Assembly: GCF_001938565.1 (NCBI RefSeq)
Contig: NZ_MSYM01000017.1
Span: 1-64,000, forward strand
Length of the DNA: 64,000 bases
Direction: 5' to 3'
From: Rhodoferax antarcticus ANT.BR
GTDB lineage: Bacteria > Pseudomonadota > Gammaproteobacteria > Burkholderiales > Burkholderiaceae_C
The notes beneath the pieces were generated by a model. It was not told the DNA's origin. It made no database searches and saw nothing but the letters and a program-made list of their open reading frames with translations. The first letter of the stretch is position 1; each line of letters begins with the position of its first letter. A program made the position numbers and the translations under genes. This document shows positions 35,061 to 44,633 of this stretch, one piece after another.

Positions 35061-35486
35061 TTAGTTCTTTTTCAAAATCAGGCGACTACCCACCACTTCA
35101 GCGATGCGGTAGGTGCCCGCACTGGCAACTTCTCCGGCGGCCAGGCTGGCGTCCCAATGCGCACCCCGATAGTGCACGCTGCAGGTGCCGTCGGCCTTGA
35201 AAGCCGCGACCTGCACCTTCTCACCAATATCCATATTCACATCACGGTTAGCACGTGCAGGCGCTACCGAAGGTTGCGCGCGCTTGAAAGCTCGCCAGAG
35301 CAGGGTAGACCCGCCGCCCACCAACGCCGCTGCAACCCACTGCCAGGCGGTGGCCACACCGGTGTGCGCTGCCAATGCTGCCGCAGCCAAGCCTGCTGCT
35401 AGCATCAGCAGGTAAAAGGTGCCGGTGACAAGCTCTGCTACAACCAATGCACCTGTTGCAAGCCACCATAGCGTTGAGTTTTCCAT
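35061..35486 (-). CDS. NfeD-family membrane protein
   Basis: This protein has 141 residues, with two or three membrane segments in the first 70 residues (LWWLATGALVVAELVTGTFYLLMLAAGL) and a C-terminal OB-fold domain with IGEKVQVAAFK and YRIAEVVGSRLILKK. It belongs to the short NfeD type without the ClpP-like protease part. It lies 24 bases before the SPFH gene, the standard two-gene operon. Confidence 0.9.
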   Translation of the reverse strand: MENSTLWWLATGALVVAELVTGTFYLLMLAAGLAAAALAAHTGVATAWQWVAAALVGGGSTLLWRAFKRAQPSVAPARANRDVNMDIGEKVQVAAFKADGTCSVHYRGAHWDASLAAGEVASAGTYRIAEVVGSRLILKKN

Positions 35487-35615
35487 TCTGCTTGTCCGTA
35501 GTGTTGCGACTATGCCATTTTCGGATGAATGCTGGGCATGCTCATCCTATTGGCGCCGTTAGTCCTTACACTTCGCGCCGATTTCTTTAATTTTCCCGAG
35601 TCGCTGGAGCCCGCC

Positions 35616-37904
35616 ATGAAGTTTCGCTTTCCCATCATCATCATTGACGAGGATTTCCGCTCTGAAAATACCTCGGGGCTGGGGATCCGGGCCTTGGCGC
35701 AAGCCATTGAGTCTGAGGGGCTGGAGGTGTTGGGTGTCACCAGTTACGGTGACCTGAGCCAGTTTGCCCAGCAGCAAAGTCGCGCCAGCGCATTTATTTT
35801 GTCGATTGACGACGAAGAGTTCACCCTTGGCCCCGACCTGGACCCGGCCGTGCTGAACCTGCGCCATTTCATCGAAGAAGTGCGGCGTAAGAACCTGGAC
35901 GTGCCGATCTACATTTATGGCGAAACCAAAACCTCGCGGCACATCCCGAACGACATCCTGCGCGAGCTGCACGGTTTCATCCACATGTTTGAGGACACGC
36001 CCGAGTTTGTGGCGCGCCATATCATCCGCGAGGCGAAAAGTTATCTGGAAGGCGTGCAGCCGCCGTTTTTCAAAGCTTTGCTCGACTACGCCGAAGACGG
36101 CTCCTATTCCTGGCACTGCCCGGGCCACTCGGGCGGCGTCGCCTTTCTGAAAAGCCCGGTCGGGCAGATGTACCACCAGTTTTATGGTGAAAACATGTTG
36201 CGCGCCGACGTCTGCAATGCTGTGGAAGAGCTTGGCCAGTTGCTCGACCACGACGGCGCCATCGGCAAGAGTGAGCGCAATGCGGCGCGTATTTTCAACG
36301 CTGACCACTGCTTTTTTGTCACCAACGGCACCAGCACCAGCAACAAAATGGTCTGGCACCACACCGTGGCACCCAACGACGTGGTGGTGGTGGACCGCAA
36401 TTGTCACAAGTCGATCCTGCACGCCATCATCATGACCGGTTCTATTCCGGTTTTTTTGAAACCCACGCGCAACCATTTCGGCATCATCGGCCCAATTCCC
36501 AAAAGCGAGTTTGAGCCTCAGGCCATCAAGGCCAAGATTGCCAGCAACCCGCTGGTCAAAGCGCATTTGCCTGACGCGGATGTCAATGTGATCAAGCCAC
36601 GGGTGATGACACTGACCCAATCCACCTATGACGGGGTGCTCTACAACACCCAGACCATCAAGACCATGCTGGACGGCTATGTGGAAAATCTCCACTTTGA
36701 CGAAGCCTGGCTGCCCCATGCGGCGTTTCACCCGTTTTATGGCACTTACCACGCTATGGGCAAAAAACGCGTACGGCCCAGGGAGGCAATGGTGTATTCG
36801 ACCCAGTCGATTCACAAGTTGCTAGCTGGTATCAGCCAAGCCAGCCATGTGCTGGTTCAGGACTCGCAAACCGTGAAGTTGGACAAACACCTGTTCAACG
36901 AGGCGTACCTGATGCACACCAGTACCAGCCCGCAGTACAGCATCATTGCCAGCTGCGACGTGGCCGCGGCCATGATGGAGCCGCCCGGTGGCACCGCGCT
37001 GGTCGAAGAAAGCATTGCCGAGGCGCTGGATTTCCGCCGCGCCATGCGCAAGGTTGACGATGAATACGGCACCGATTGGTGGTTCAAGGTTTGGGGCCCG
37101 GACAAACTGGCCGAAGAAGGCATTGGCCGAGCGGATGACTGGATCATCAAGGGCGAATCGCGCACCAACAAGGGCGGTGCAAACTGGCACGGCTTCGGCA
37201 AGATGGCTGCCCGCTTCAACATGCTGGATCCGATCAAGTCAACCATCGTCACGCCCGGCATGGATCTGAACGGCAGGTTCGCCAAAACCGGTATCCCCGC
37301 CTCGGTGGTGACCAAGTTTCTGGCCGAGCATGGTGTGGTGGTGGAAAAAACCGGGCTCTACAGCTTTTTCATCATGTTCACCATCGGCATCACCAAGGGC
37401 CGCTGGAACACCATGCTGACCGCGCTGCAGCAGTTCAAGGACGATTACGACAAAAACCAGCCCATGTGGCGCGTCTTGCCCGAGTTTTGCCAAAAGCATC
37501 CCCGCTACGAAAACATGGGGCTGGCCGACCTGTGCCAGCATGTGCATCAGCTGTATGCCAAATACGACATTGCCCGCCTGACCACCGACATGTATTTGAG
37601 CGACTTGATGCCAGCCATGAAGCCCAGTGACGCCTACGCCCACATTGCGCTGCGCAAAACCGAGCGGGTGGAGATTGACCTGCTGGAAGGCCGCATCACC
37701 GTGGGTCTGGTAACACCTTACCCGCCAGGCATTCCGTTGCTCATCCCGGGCGAGGTGTTCAACAAGAAGATCGTGGACTACCTAAAGTTCTCACGCGAGT
37801 TCAACGCGCGCTGCCCGGGGTTTGAGACCGACATCCACGGCTTGGTGGAAGAAACCAGCGCGGATGGCCAGGTGCACTACTTTGCAGATTGCGTCAAGGC
37901 CTGA
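35616..37904 (+). CDS. Arginine/lysine/ornithine decarboxylase
   Basis: This protein has 762 residues from ATG 35616. It is a fold-type I PLP decarboxylase with an N-terminal receiver-like wing domain (PIIIIDEDFRSENTSGLGIR), the catalytic core with HCPGHSGG and VTNGTSTSNKM, the PLP lysine K401 in STQSIHKLLAG, and the C-terminal domain. This is the AdiA/LdcC/CadA architecture; beta-proteobacterial members are usually arginine or lysine decarboxylases. It makes a polyamine or diamine and consumes a proton. No antiporter gene is adjacent, which argues against a classic acid-resistance pair. Confidence 0.9.
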   Translation: MKFRFPIIIIDEDFRSENTSGLGIRALAQAIESEGLEVLGVTSYGDLSQFAQQQSRASAFILSIDDEEFTLGPDLDPAVLNLRHFIEEVRRKNLDVPIYIYGETKTSRHIPNDILRELHGFIHMFEDTPEFVARHIIREAKSYLEGVQPPFFKALLDYAEDGSYSWHCPGHSGGVAFLKSPVGQMYHQFYGENMLRADVCNAVEELGQLLDHDGAIGKSERNAARIFNADHCFFVTNGTSTSNKMVWHHTVAPNDVVVVDRNCHKSILHAIIMTGSIPVFLKPTRNHFGIIGPIPKSEFEPQAIKAKIASNPLVKAHLPDADVNVIKPRVMTLTQSTYDGVLYNTQTIKTMLDGYVENLHFDEAWLPHAAFHPFYGTYHAMGKKRVRPREAMVYSTQSIHKLLAGISQASHVLVQDSQTVKLDKHLFNEAYLMHTSTSPQYSIIASCDVAAAMMEPPGGTALVEESIAEALDFRRAMRKVDDEYGTDWWFKVWGPDKLAEEGIGRADDWIIKGESRTNKGGANWHGFGKMAARFNMLDPIKSTIVTPGMDLNGRFAKTGIPASVVTKFLAEHGVVVEKTGLYSFFIMFTIGITKGRWNTMLTALQQFKDDYDKNQPMWRVLPEFCQKHPRYENMGLADLCQHVHQLYAKYDIARLTTDMYLSDLMPAMKPSDAYAHIALRKTERVEIDLLEGRITVGLVTPYPPGIPLLIPGEVFNKKIVDYLKFSREFNARCPGFETDIHGLVEETSADGQVHYFADCVKA

Positions 37905-37913
37905 AGCAACCTT

Positions 37914-37925
37914 GATTTACTATTA
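37914..37925 (+). repeat. Left half of a dispersed repeat, split by the group II intron
   Basis: ATTTACTATTA matches the flank of the repeat seen in front of the core at 16681; the core continues at 39784 beyond the intron. Confidence 0.55.
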
Positions 37926-39783
37926 ATCGGCATAGGGGGCAGCCATCGCTGACTGCGCCCCTGCCACACCACCCGGCATGCGGGTCCGCACCGGGCGGTT
38001 CGAGAAGTTGAGGTCATGAGAATCGGGGTACTCCGAGACGGTCAAAGTAGGCGCTTGTGAGAATGCTTTTCAGCGCTCGCCCACTGTTGCGCCACCATCT
38101 ACTGGCATTTGCCGCCACTTGTCTTGCAACCTTTACCGTTGCCCCCAGCGCCTGCAGTTCTCGATAAATTGTGGTTCCTCTTTTCCAGTGTTTGAGTTGT
38201 ATCGCCCTCAAGCGTCGGCGCACCCACTCGTCAAGCTCTCGCCAGACTTTTGGTTCCTGCGCCAACTTAAAGTACGCTTTCCATCCCAGCAGGTAAGGCC
38301 GCAGTTTTTCAACCACTTGCCCCATACTGCGTCCACTGCTGCGTTGCGTCAGTTGCCTGACACGTTGCTTGAATTTGACCAACGCAATATCCGCCACCCG
38401 CCGCCGGACTTCGCCCTTTCGCGTCTCCCATAGGCTGTAGCCCAGAAACTTGCGCCCATACACAATAGCCACCGCGCTTTTGGTCTCATTGACCTTGAGC
38501 CCGAGTTTTGCATACAGTCGCTGCAACAGGACCATGACCCGCTCGCCCGCCTTGAGACTGCCAACATAGACGTTGCAATCGTCGGCGTAGCGCGCAAAAC
38601 TGTGGCCTCTGCGCTCCAGTTCCTTGTCTACCTCATCAAGCAAGACGTTGGCCAGAAGCGGACTCAATGGCCCGCCTTGCGGCGTGCCCTGTTGACGCTC
38701 CTGCACTACGCCCTCGCTCATGATCCCGCTGTTCAAATACGCACGGATCAGCCGGATGACTCCAGCATCAGGGATGCGTTTTTGTAAGCGATCTATGAGT
38801 ATGTCGTGGTTGACCCGGTCGAAGAATTTCTCCAAGTCCACATCCACCACGATGGGCTTGCCCGATTGCACATGCCCCGCAGCGGCCAATACCGCTTGGT
38901 GGGCGCTGCGCCCGGGACGAAATCCGTAGCTGCTTTCACTGAAGTTGGCATCCAGTAGCGGCTGCAATACTTGTAGCAGTGCTTGCTGGATTAGCCGATC
39001 CGTCACCGTCGGAATGCCCAGCTCGCGCTGGCCTCCATCGGGCTTGGGTATCGTCACCCGGCGTACCGCTTCGGGGCGGTACGTGCCTGCAAGTAGCTGC
39101 GCTTTGATGCCGGGCCAGGCACTCTTGAGGTGTTCGACGGTCTGTTTGATGTCCATCCCATCTACACCCGCAGCACCTTTGTTGGCCCGCACGCGTTTGA
39201 GCGCTCTTTGCAGGTTCTCTTTTGTCAGCGCGTCTTTTAGTAGTGCTGACCCCGTGTCTTGGGTGTCATGTCGCGGGTCGCAGGCTTCGTCGCTGGCAGC
39301 ATCAAGCGCGGTTTCACCGCGCCCTACGGCTTCCCGCCCCACTTGCGTGGGCATCTGACGCATGACCTTTGGCATCGACATGTCCTTTAACACTCCTTCT
39401 CGTTTGGCCCTTCGCCTTCGGTCTTCTCCCGTTGTGGGTTTCGCCTACGACTACTACGGCCTCTGCTGACTTCTCGCTCCAGTTTGCACTGTCGCCCTTT
39501 CAGGCATGAGGCGAGATCTCCCCAGGTAAGAACGCATTCCTTCATTGCACAACCGCCGGATTTACGCCACACAGACTTTGGTCATAAGGGCTTTGCAGAA
39601 AATTGCCTGCTCGCCCTGCTGTATGTCGCCTTCTATCCGGTTCTTGTCCATCGGCTCACAATTTATGCTCCACGCTTCCTTCCCACACTCGGTCGCCCTT
39701 GTGCAGTTGCGCTTCACTTCGTTCGTCATGACCAACTTACGACGGGACTTTCACCCGCAGGAATGCGCCCATGCTGGGCGCAC
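37926..39783 (-). mobile_element. Group II intron, full length
   Basis: On the minus strand the element begins GTGCGCCCAGCATGGGCGCA at 39783, the usual bacterial group II 5' end, followed by a GTGAAAGTCCCGTC segment. About 390 bases of ribozyme domains I-III precede the maturase gene. After the maturase come domain V (37967-38001, GAACCGCCCGG ... CCGGGTGGT) and domain VI (37930-37966), ending GCCGAT at 37926. The total is 1858 bases. The exon flanks join into a dispersed repeat, so the intron sits outside any protein gene. Confidence 0.85.
38014..39381 (-). CDS. ltrA: Group II intron reverse transcriptase/maturase
   Basis: This protein has about 455 residues from ATG 39381; GTG 39393 is an alternative start, too close to the AAGGAG site. 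Reverse transcriptase blocks: RRVTIPKPDGGQRELGIPT, YGFRPGRSAHQAV, VDVDLEKFFDRVNHD, QGTPQGGPLSPLLANV and the catalytic FARYADDCNVYV. The maturase X domain follows with LRPYLLGWKAYFKLA. No HNH endonuclease domain is seen at the C-terminus, so target cleavage would rely on nicks or replication forks. The frame is intact, so it may be active. Confidence 0.93.
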   Translation of the reverse strand: MSMPKVMRQMPTQVGREAVGRGETALDAASDEACDPRHDTQDTGSALLKDALTKENLQRALKRVRANKGAAGVDGMDIKQTVEHLKSAWPGIKAQLLAGTYRPEAVRRVTIPKPDGGQRELGIPTVTDRLIQQALLQVLQPLLDANFSESSYGFRPGRSAHQAVLAAAGHVQSGKPIVVDVDLEKFFDRVNHDILIDRLQKRIPDAGVIRLIRAYLNSGIMSEGVVQERQQGTPQGGPLSPLLANVLLDEVDKELERRGHSFARYADDCNVYVGSLKAGERVMVLLQRLYAKLGLKVNETKSAVAIVYGRKFLGYSLWETRKGEVRRRVADIALVKFKQRVRQLTQRSSGRSMGQVVEKLRPYLLGWKAYFKLAQEPKVWRELDEWVRRRLRAIQLKHWKRGTTIYRELQALGATVKVARQVAANASRWWRNSGRALKSILTSAYFDRLGVPRFS

Positions 39784-39830
39784 AATAAATAGCTTCTAGC
39801 GCTTATCTATCAAGGGCTAGAGGTCATTTT
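39784..39830 (+). repeat. Right half of the dispersed repeat split by the group II intron
   Basis: AATAGCTTCTAGCGC, then ATCAAGGGCTAGAGG, matches the repeat core. It ends four bases before the fabI stop at 39834, so the repeat is in the region just downstream of fabI. Confidence 0.8.
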
Positions 39831-39833
39831 CTC

Positions 39834-40625
39834 TTAAGAACCAGTCTCAACCACGGCCACGGCCGTCTGACTGACACCGCAGTCCACATAAGAGATTTGT
39901 CCGGTCATGCCTGAGGCCAGATCGCTGAGCAGGAAGGCGGCTACGTTGCCAATCTCGTCGATGGTCACATTGCGCTTGAGCGGTGAGGCTGCGGCCGAAA
40001 TACCCAGCAGCTTGCCAAAGTCCTTGATGCCGCTGGCGGCCAGCGTCTTGACGGCGCCTGCACTCAGCCCGTTGACACGAATGCCGCGCGCACCCACGGC
40101 GTCGGCCAGGTAGCGCACCGACGATTCGAGCGATGCCTTGGCCAGGCCCATGGTGTTGTAGCTGGGCACCACGCGCACACCGCCCAAATACGTCATCGTC
40201 AGCAGCGACGAGGTGTTGTTCAGGTAGGGCAGGGCCGCTTTGGCCATCGCCGGGAAACTGTAGGCGCTGATGTCGTGCGCAATGCGAAAGTTTTCACGCG
40301 TCAAGCCGTCCAGGAAATTGCCGGCGATAGCTTCGCGCGGGGCGTAACCAATGCTGTGCACAAAGCCGTCAAACTTGGGCCAGTGCGCGGTCAGGTCAGC
40401 AAACAGCTTGTCGATCTGGGCATCGTCACCCACGTCGCAGTCAAAAATCAGTTTGGAATCAAAATCAGCGGCAAATTCGGTGATGCGATCTTTGAAACGC
40501 TCACCCACATAGCTGAAAGCCAGTTCGGCACCTTGCGCGTGACAAGCCTTGGCAATGCCGTAGGCGATGGAGCGGTTGGACAACACGCCGGTGATCAATA
40601 ATTTTTTGCCTGTCAAAAATCCCAT
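39834..40625 (-). CDS. fabI: Enoyl-[acyl-carrier-protein] reductase (NADH)
   Basis: This protein has 263 residues from ATG 40625. FabI-type SDR: GVLSNRSIAYGIAK at the nucleotide site, FVHSIGYAPREAI, and the catalytic pair in YNTMGLAK (Tyr-x6-Lys, the FabI spacing). It reduces the enoyl-ACP double bond, the last step of each fatty-acid elongation cycle, and is the target class of triclosan. GAGGTCG stands just before the ATG. It is a single gene, convergent with the decarboxylase across the intron. Confidence 0.95.
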   Translation of the reverse strand: MGFLTGKKLLITGVLSNRSIAYGIAKACHAQGAELAFSYVGERFKDRITEFAADFDSKLIFDCDVGDDAQIDKLFADLTAHWPKFDGFVHSIGYAPREAIAGNFLDGLTRENFRIAHDISAYSFPAMAKAALPYLNNTSSLLTMTYLGGVRVVPSYNTMGLAKASLESSVRYLADAVGARGIRVNGLSAGAVKTLAASGIKDFGKLLGISAAASPLKRNVTIDEIGNVAAFLLSDLASGMTGQISYVDCGVSQTAVAVVETGS

Positions 40626-40750
40626 ATCGACCTCTTTGTATTTAGCTACTGGAAAGCACTGCCAAGAGCCCCTACTTTTACAAGCTCGCCCTTTCAAAGC
40701 CATCAACCCGGCAAATGAAACTGCAGTGACAGATGATGCAGAATTGTCGC

Positions 40751-42559
40751 ATGCGTCGACTTCTGTTTTTGGTGTTTGTGGCCTGGGTGAACCCGTTGTG
40801 GGCTGCGCATGGCTACGCCCTATGGGGCGATTTGAAGTATCCGCTAGGCTTTGATCACTTTGACTACGTGAATGCGGCAGCGCCCAAAGGCGGTGAACTT
40901 CGGCTGGTGAGCAATTTGCGCGTGTCCACCTTTGACAAATACAACCCGTTCACCATCAAAGGCTCTGCGCCCGCCTATTTATCTGAGCTGATGTTCGACA
41001 GTCTGCTGACTGGTGCGCTGGACGAAACCGGCTCAGGCTACGGTCTGCTGGCTCAGGACGTGGTGGTGGCCCCGGATGGGCGCAGCGCCACCTTCACCCT
41101 TCGGCGGCAAGCCCGCTTCCACAATGGCGACCCCGTGCTGGCGCAGGATGTCAAATTCAGCTTCGACGCGTTAATGGGCCCCTACACCTCGCCGGCCTAT
41201 AAAACGATGCTTGACGATGTGGCAGGACTGGACGTGCTGGACGATCACACCGTGCGCTACCGCTTCAAGAAGCCCAACCGTGAACTGCCGCTGACAGTAG
41301 GCGGCTTGCCAGTCTTTAGCCGGGCCTGGGGCGCAGAGAACGGCAAAGCCAAGCGTTTTGATGCGATCGTGACCGACATACCTATCGGCAGCGGCCCCTA
41401 CAAGATCGGGCCAGTGCGGTTTGGCAAAGACATCACCTATGTACGCGACCCGGCCTACTGGGCTAGAGACTTGAATGTGCGCCGGGGTACCGCCAACTTC
41501 GACCGCATCACCGTCAAGATTTACAAAGACGCGACAGCGCGGCTGGAGGCCTTGAAAGCTGGTGAATTTGACTTGATGCGTTTCTTTTCGGCGGGCGACT
41601 GGGCGCGACGAGTGAATGGCAAGCGCTTTGACACCGGTGAACTGGTCAAGAAAGAATACCGTCACCGCCTGCCCACCGGCTTTCAGAGCTATGTGCTCAA
41701 CACCCGACGCGATCTGTTCAAGGATGTGCGTGTGCGCCAGGCACTGGGCTTGGCCATGGACTTTGAGTGGATGAACCGTCAACTGTTTTACAACGCTTAC
41801 CAGCGGGTGAATGGCTTGTTTGGCAACACCGATTGCGCCGCCAGCGGTGTAACCAGCCCAGAAGAATTGGCCTTGCTGGAACCCTGGCGTGCTCAGCTGC
41901 CCCAAGCTGTGTTGGGCCCGATGACCGTGCCGCCGAGCACCGATCCACCTTCGTCTCTGCGCGCCAACTTGCGCCAGGCACAAGCCTTGCTGAAGGCGGC
42001 AGGCTGGGAATTTCGTGATGGCGCCTTGCGCAACGCACAGGGCGAACCCTTTGAAATGGAGTTCCTGGACAGCAACGAAGGCAGCGCACGCGTGGTCACG
42101 CCATGGGCACGCAACCTGGAAAAACTCGGCATCACACTGAAGTTCAGGCCAGTGGACTTTGCCTTGTACCAGCAGCGCTTGCAAAAATTCGAGTTCGATA
42201 TGACCTCGCTGGCCTACGGCGGCACGCACAACCCAGGGCAGGAATACGCCGACCTGTTTGGCTCCAAAGCCGCCGACCAAGAAGATTCTGGCAACATGTC
42301 CGGCATCAAAAGCCCAGCAGTAGATGCATTAATCAACCACATGACCGCTGCCAAAACCAAGGCGCAACTGCTGCCAGCCTGCCGTGCGCTGGAGCGCGTG
42401 ATTGCCCACAGCCATGTGCTGATCCCGCAATGGTCCGCCCCGACACACCGCATGGTGTTCAACCACTGGCGGCTCAATCAACCTGCCACCATGCCGCCTT
42501 ACGCCCAAGGCGAAGGTTGGGCCATTGACACCTGGTGGGCCAAGCCTACTGCGCGCTGA
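40751..42559 (+). CDS. yejA: Extracellular peptide-binding protein, YejA-like
   Basis: The protein has about 602 residues; ATG 40733 is an alternative start. A signal peptide (MRRLLFLVFVAWVNPLWAA) leads a family 5 solute-binding protein with YPLGFDHFDYVNAAAPKGG, the YejA/microcin C-type start, then GSGPYKI and YVRDPAYWARDLNVRRG. It delivers peptides (in E. coli, microcin C and similar oligopeptides) to the YejBE permease. It is the first gene of a four-gene operon, four bases before yejB. Confidence 0.92.
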   Translation: MRRLLFLVFVAWVNPLWAAHGYALWGDLKYPLGFDHFDYVNAAAPKGGELRLVSNLRVSTFDKYNPFTIKGSAPAYLSELMFDSLLTGALDETGSGYGLLAQDVVVAPDGRSATFTLRRQARFHNGDPVLAQDVKFSFDALMGPYTSPAYKTMLDDVAGLDVLDDHTVRYRFKKPNRELPLTVGGLPVFSRAWGAENGKAKRFDAIVTDIPIGSGPYKIGPVRFGKDITYVRDPAYWARDLNVRRGTANFDRITVKIYKDATARLEALKAGEFDLMRFFSAGDWARRVNGKRFDTGELVKKEYRHRLPTGFQSYVLNTRRDLFKDVRVRQALGLAMDFEWMNRQLFYNAYQRVNGLFGNTDCAASGVTSPEELALLEPWRAQLPQAVLGPMTVPPSTDPPSSLRANLRQAQALLKAAGWEFRDGALRNAQGEPFEMEFLDSNEGSARVVTPWARNLEKLGITLKFRPVDFALYQQRLQKFEFDMTSLAYGGTHNPGQEYADLFGSKAADQEDSGNMSGIKSPAVDALINHMTAAKTKAQLLPACRALERVIAHSHVLIPQWSAPTHRMVFNHWRLNQPATMPPYAQGEGWAIDTWWAKPTAR

Positions 42560-42562
42560 ACT

Positions 42563-43597
42563 ATGCTGAGTTACATCCTTAAGCGCCTGTTGCTGATGAT
42601 TCCGACACTCTTTGGGGTGCTGCTGATCACTTTTATGGTCGTCCAGTTTGTGCCTGGCGGCCCGGTGGAGCAGTATCTGGCCGAGGCCAAAGCCGGTTCG
42701 GGCAAAGGCGCGGTGGCCGAGGGTGGCGGCTTGAGTTACCGGGGTGCGCAGGGTGTGGACCCGAAGCGCATTGAACAAATCAAGGCGCTCTATGGCTTTG
42801 ACAAACCCGCGCATGAACGCTTTTTACAGATGTTGGGGCAATTTGCCCGCTTTGATCTTGGCAAAAGTTTTTTCCAGAACAAAAGTGTTTCGGACCTCAT
42901 TTGGGAGAAGTTGCCGGTGTCGATCAGTCTGGGGCTGTGGACGTTTTTTATCAGTTACCTGATCGCTGTGCCGCTGGGTGTGGCCAAAGCGGTGCGTGCC
43001 GGCTCCAGGTTTGATCTGATCACCACGCTGCTGGTGCTGGTGGGCTACGCGATTCCCGGGTTTGTGCTGGGCCTGGCGTTACTGGTGATTTTTGGTGGTC
43101 AGTTGCAATGGTTTCCACTGCGTGGCCTGACCAGCAGCAACTGGGACGAGCTCACCTGGGGTGCGCGCATCGTGGACTATCTCTGGCACATCGCCATGCC
43201 GGTCACCGCCATGGTGCTGGGCAGTTTTGCGGTGACCACCATGCTGACCAAAAACGCGTTTCTGGAAGAAATCCGAAAGCAATACGTGGTTACCGCACGG
43301 GCCAAGGGCTTGAGCGAGCGCCAGGTGCTGTGGAAACACGTGTTCCGAAACGCGCTTATCCCGATCGTCACCGGGTTTCCGGCGGCGTTTATCGGCGCTT
43401 TTTTCACCGGGGCGCTGTTGATCGAAACCCTGTTCTCGCTGGACGGCCTGGGGCTACTGAGTTATGAGAGCGTCATCCGTCGCGACTACCCGGTGGTGCT
43501 GGGCACCTTGTATTTCTTTACGCTGATCGGCCTGGTGACCAAGCTGATTTCAGACCTGACCTATGTTTGGGTGGACCCGCGTGTCAAATTTGACTGA
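42563..43597 (+). CDS. yejB: Peptide ABC transporter permease, YejB-like
   Basis: This protein has 344 residues with six membrane segments starting LLMIPTLFGVLLITFMVVQFVPGG, as in DppB/YejB permeases. An insertion after helix 1 (GSGKGAVAEGGGLSYRG) is typical of YejB. The EAA loop near VTARAKGLSERQVLWKHVFRNAL contacts the ATPase. It overlaps the next permease gene. Confidence 0.93.
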   Translation: MLSYILKRLLLMIPTLFGVLLITFMVVQFVPGGPVEQYLAEAKAGSGKGAVAEGGGLSYRGAQGVDPKRIEQIKALYGFDKPAHERFLQMLGQFARFDLGKSFFQNKSVSDLIWEKLPVSISLGLWTFFISYLIAVPLGVAKAVRAGSRFDLITTLLVLVGYAIPGFVLGLALLVIFGGQLQWFPLRGLTSSNWDELTWGARIVDYLWHIAMPVTAMVLGSFAVTTMLTKNAFLEEIRKQYVVTARAKGLSERQVLWKHVFRNALIPIVTGFPAAFIGAFFTGALLIETLFSLDGLGLLSYESVIRRDYPVVLGTLYFFTLIGLVTKLISDLTYVWVDPRVKFD

Positions 43598-44633
43598 TCC
43601 TGCCGTCAAGTCGCCCAGCCCCGGCAAGCGCGCCTGGCTGCGCTTCAAACGTAATCGGCTGGGTTTCTGGAGCCTGGTTGTTTTTTGTGTGCTGGTGCTG
43701 CTAAGCCTTTTTGCCGAGGTCATCAGCAACGATCGCCCGCTGCTGGTTAGCTACCAAGGCGAGTTTTATGTGCCGGTGCTGAAAGACTATTCCGAAAAAA
43801 CCTTTGGTGGCGACTTTGAGGCCAATACTGACTACCTGGACCCATCCATCCGCGAGCGTCTGAGCACGAATGGCAACTGGGCGCTGTTTGCGCCCAATCC
43901 CTACGGTCCTAAAACGCTGAATTACTTTGCCAAATCGCCCAACCCTTCTGGCCCCACGCGGGAGAACTGGCTGGGTACCGACGACCGCGGGCGTGATTTA
44001 CTGGCGCAACTCATCTACGGCTTTCGCGTCAGTGTGTTGTTTGCGCTGGCGCTGACCACCATTGGCACCGTGCTAGGCATCGTCACCGGGGCGATTCAGG
44101 GGTTTTTTGGTGGCAAAACCGATCTGGCCTTTCAACGATTCATTGAAATCTGGGGCTCGATGCCAGAGTTGTACCTGCTGATCATCTTCAGCGCGGTGTT
44201 CGCGCCCAGCCTAGCGCTGCTGCTGGTGTTGTTGAGCCTGTTTGGCTGGATGGGCCTGTCGGACTATGTGCGTGCCGAGTTTCTGCGCAACCGCCAGCTC
44301 GATTACGTGCGTGCCGCGCGCTCGCTGGGTGTTGGCAACTGGCACATCATCACGCGGCATCTGCTGCCCAACAGCATGACCCCAGTCGTGACTTTTTTGC
44401 CGTTTCGTATGAGCGGCGCGATTTTGGCGCTGACCTCGCTCGATTTTCTGGGCCTGGGCGTGCCGCCAGGCACACCGTCGCTGGGGGAGTTGCTGTCGCA
44501 GGGCAAAAACAACATTGACGCGTGGTGGATTTCGCTGTTCACCTTTGCGGTGCTGGTGATCACGCTGCTGCTGCTGACCTTCATGGGTGATGCCCTGCGC
44601 GACGCGTTAGACCCGCGCAAGGCTGATGTATGA
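43581..44633 (+). CDS. yejE: Peptide ABC transporter permease, YejE-like
   Basis: The protein has about 350 residues, starting at GTG 43581 (or ATG 43563). N-terminal FKRNRLGFWSLVVFCVLVLLSLFAEVI is followed by a long periplasmic loop with the YejE pattern (NWALFAPNPYGP) and the core GTDDRGRDLLAQLIYGFRVS. The EAA loop is in YVRAARSLGVGNWHIITRHLLPN. It pairs with YejB and overlaps the ATPase gene by four bases. Confidence 0.92.
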   Translation: MSNLTDPAVKSPSPGKRAWLRFKRNRLGFWSLVVFCVLVLLSLFAEVISNDRPLLVSYQGEFYVPVLKDYSEKTFGGDFEANTDYLDPSIRERLSTNGNWALFAPNPYGPKTLNYFAKSPNPSGPTRENWLGTDDRGRDLLAQLIYGFRVSVLFALALTTIGTVLGIVTGAIQGFFGGKTDLAFQRFIEIWGSMPELYLLIIFSAVFAPSLALLLVLLSLFGWMGLSDYVRAEFLRNRQLDYVRAARSLGVGNWHIITRHLLPNSMTPVVTFLPFRMSGAILALTSLDFLGLGVPPGTPSLGELLSQGKNNIDAWWISLFTFAVLVITLLLLTFMGDALRDALDPRKADV

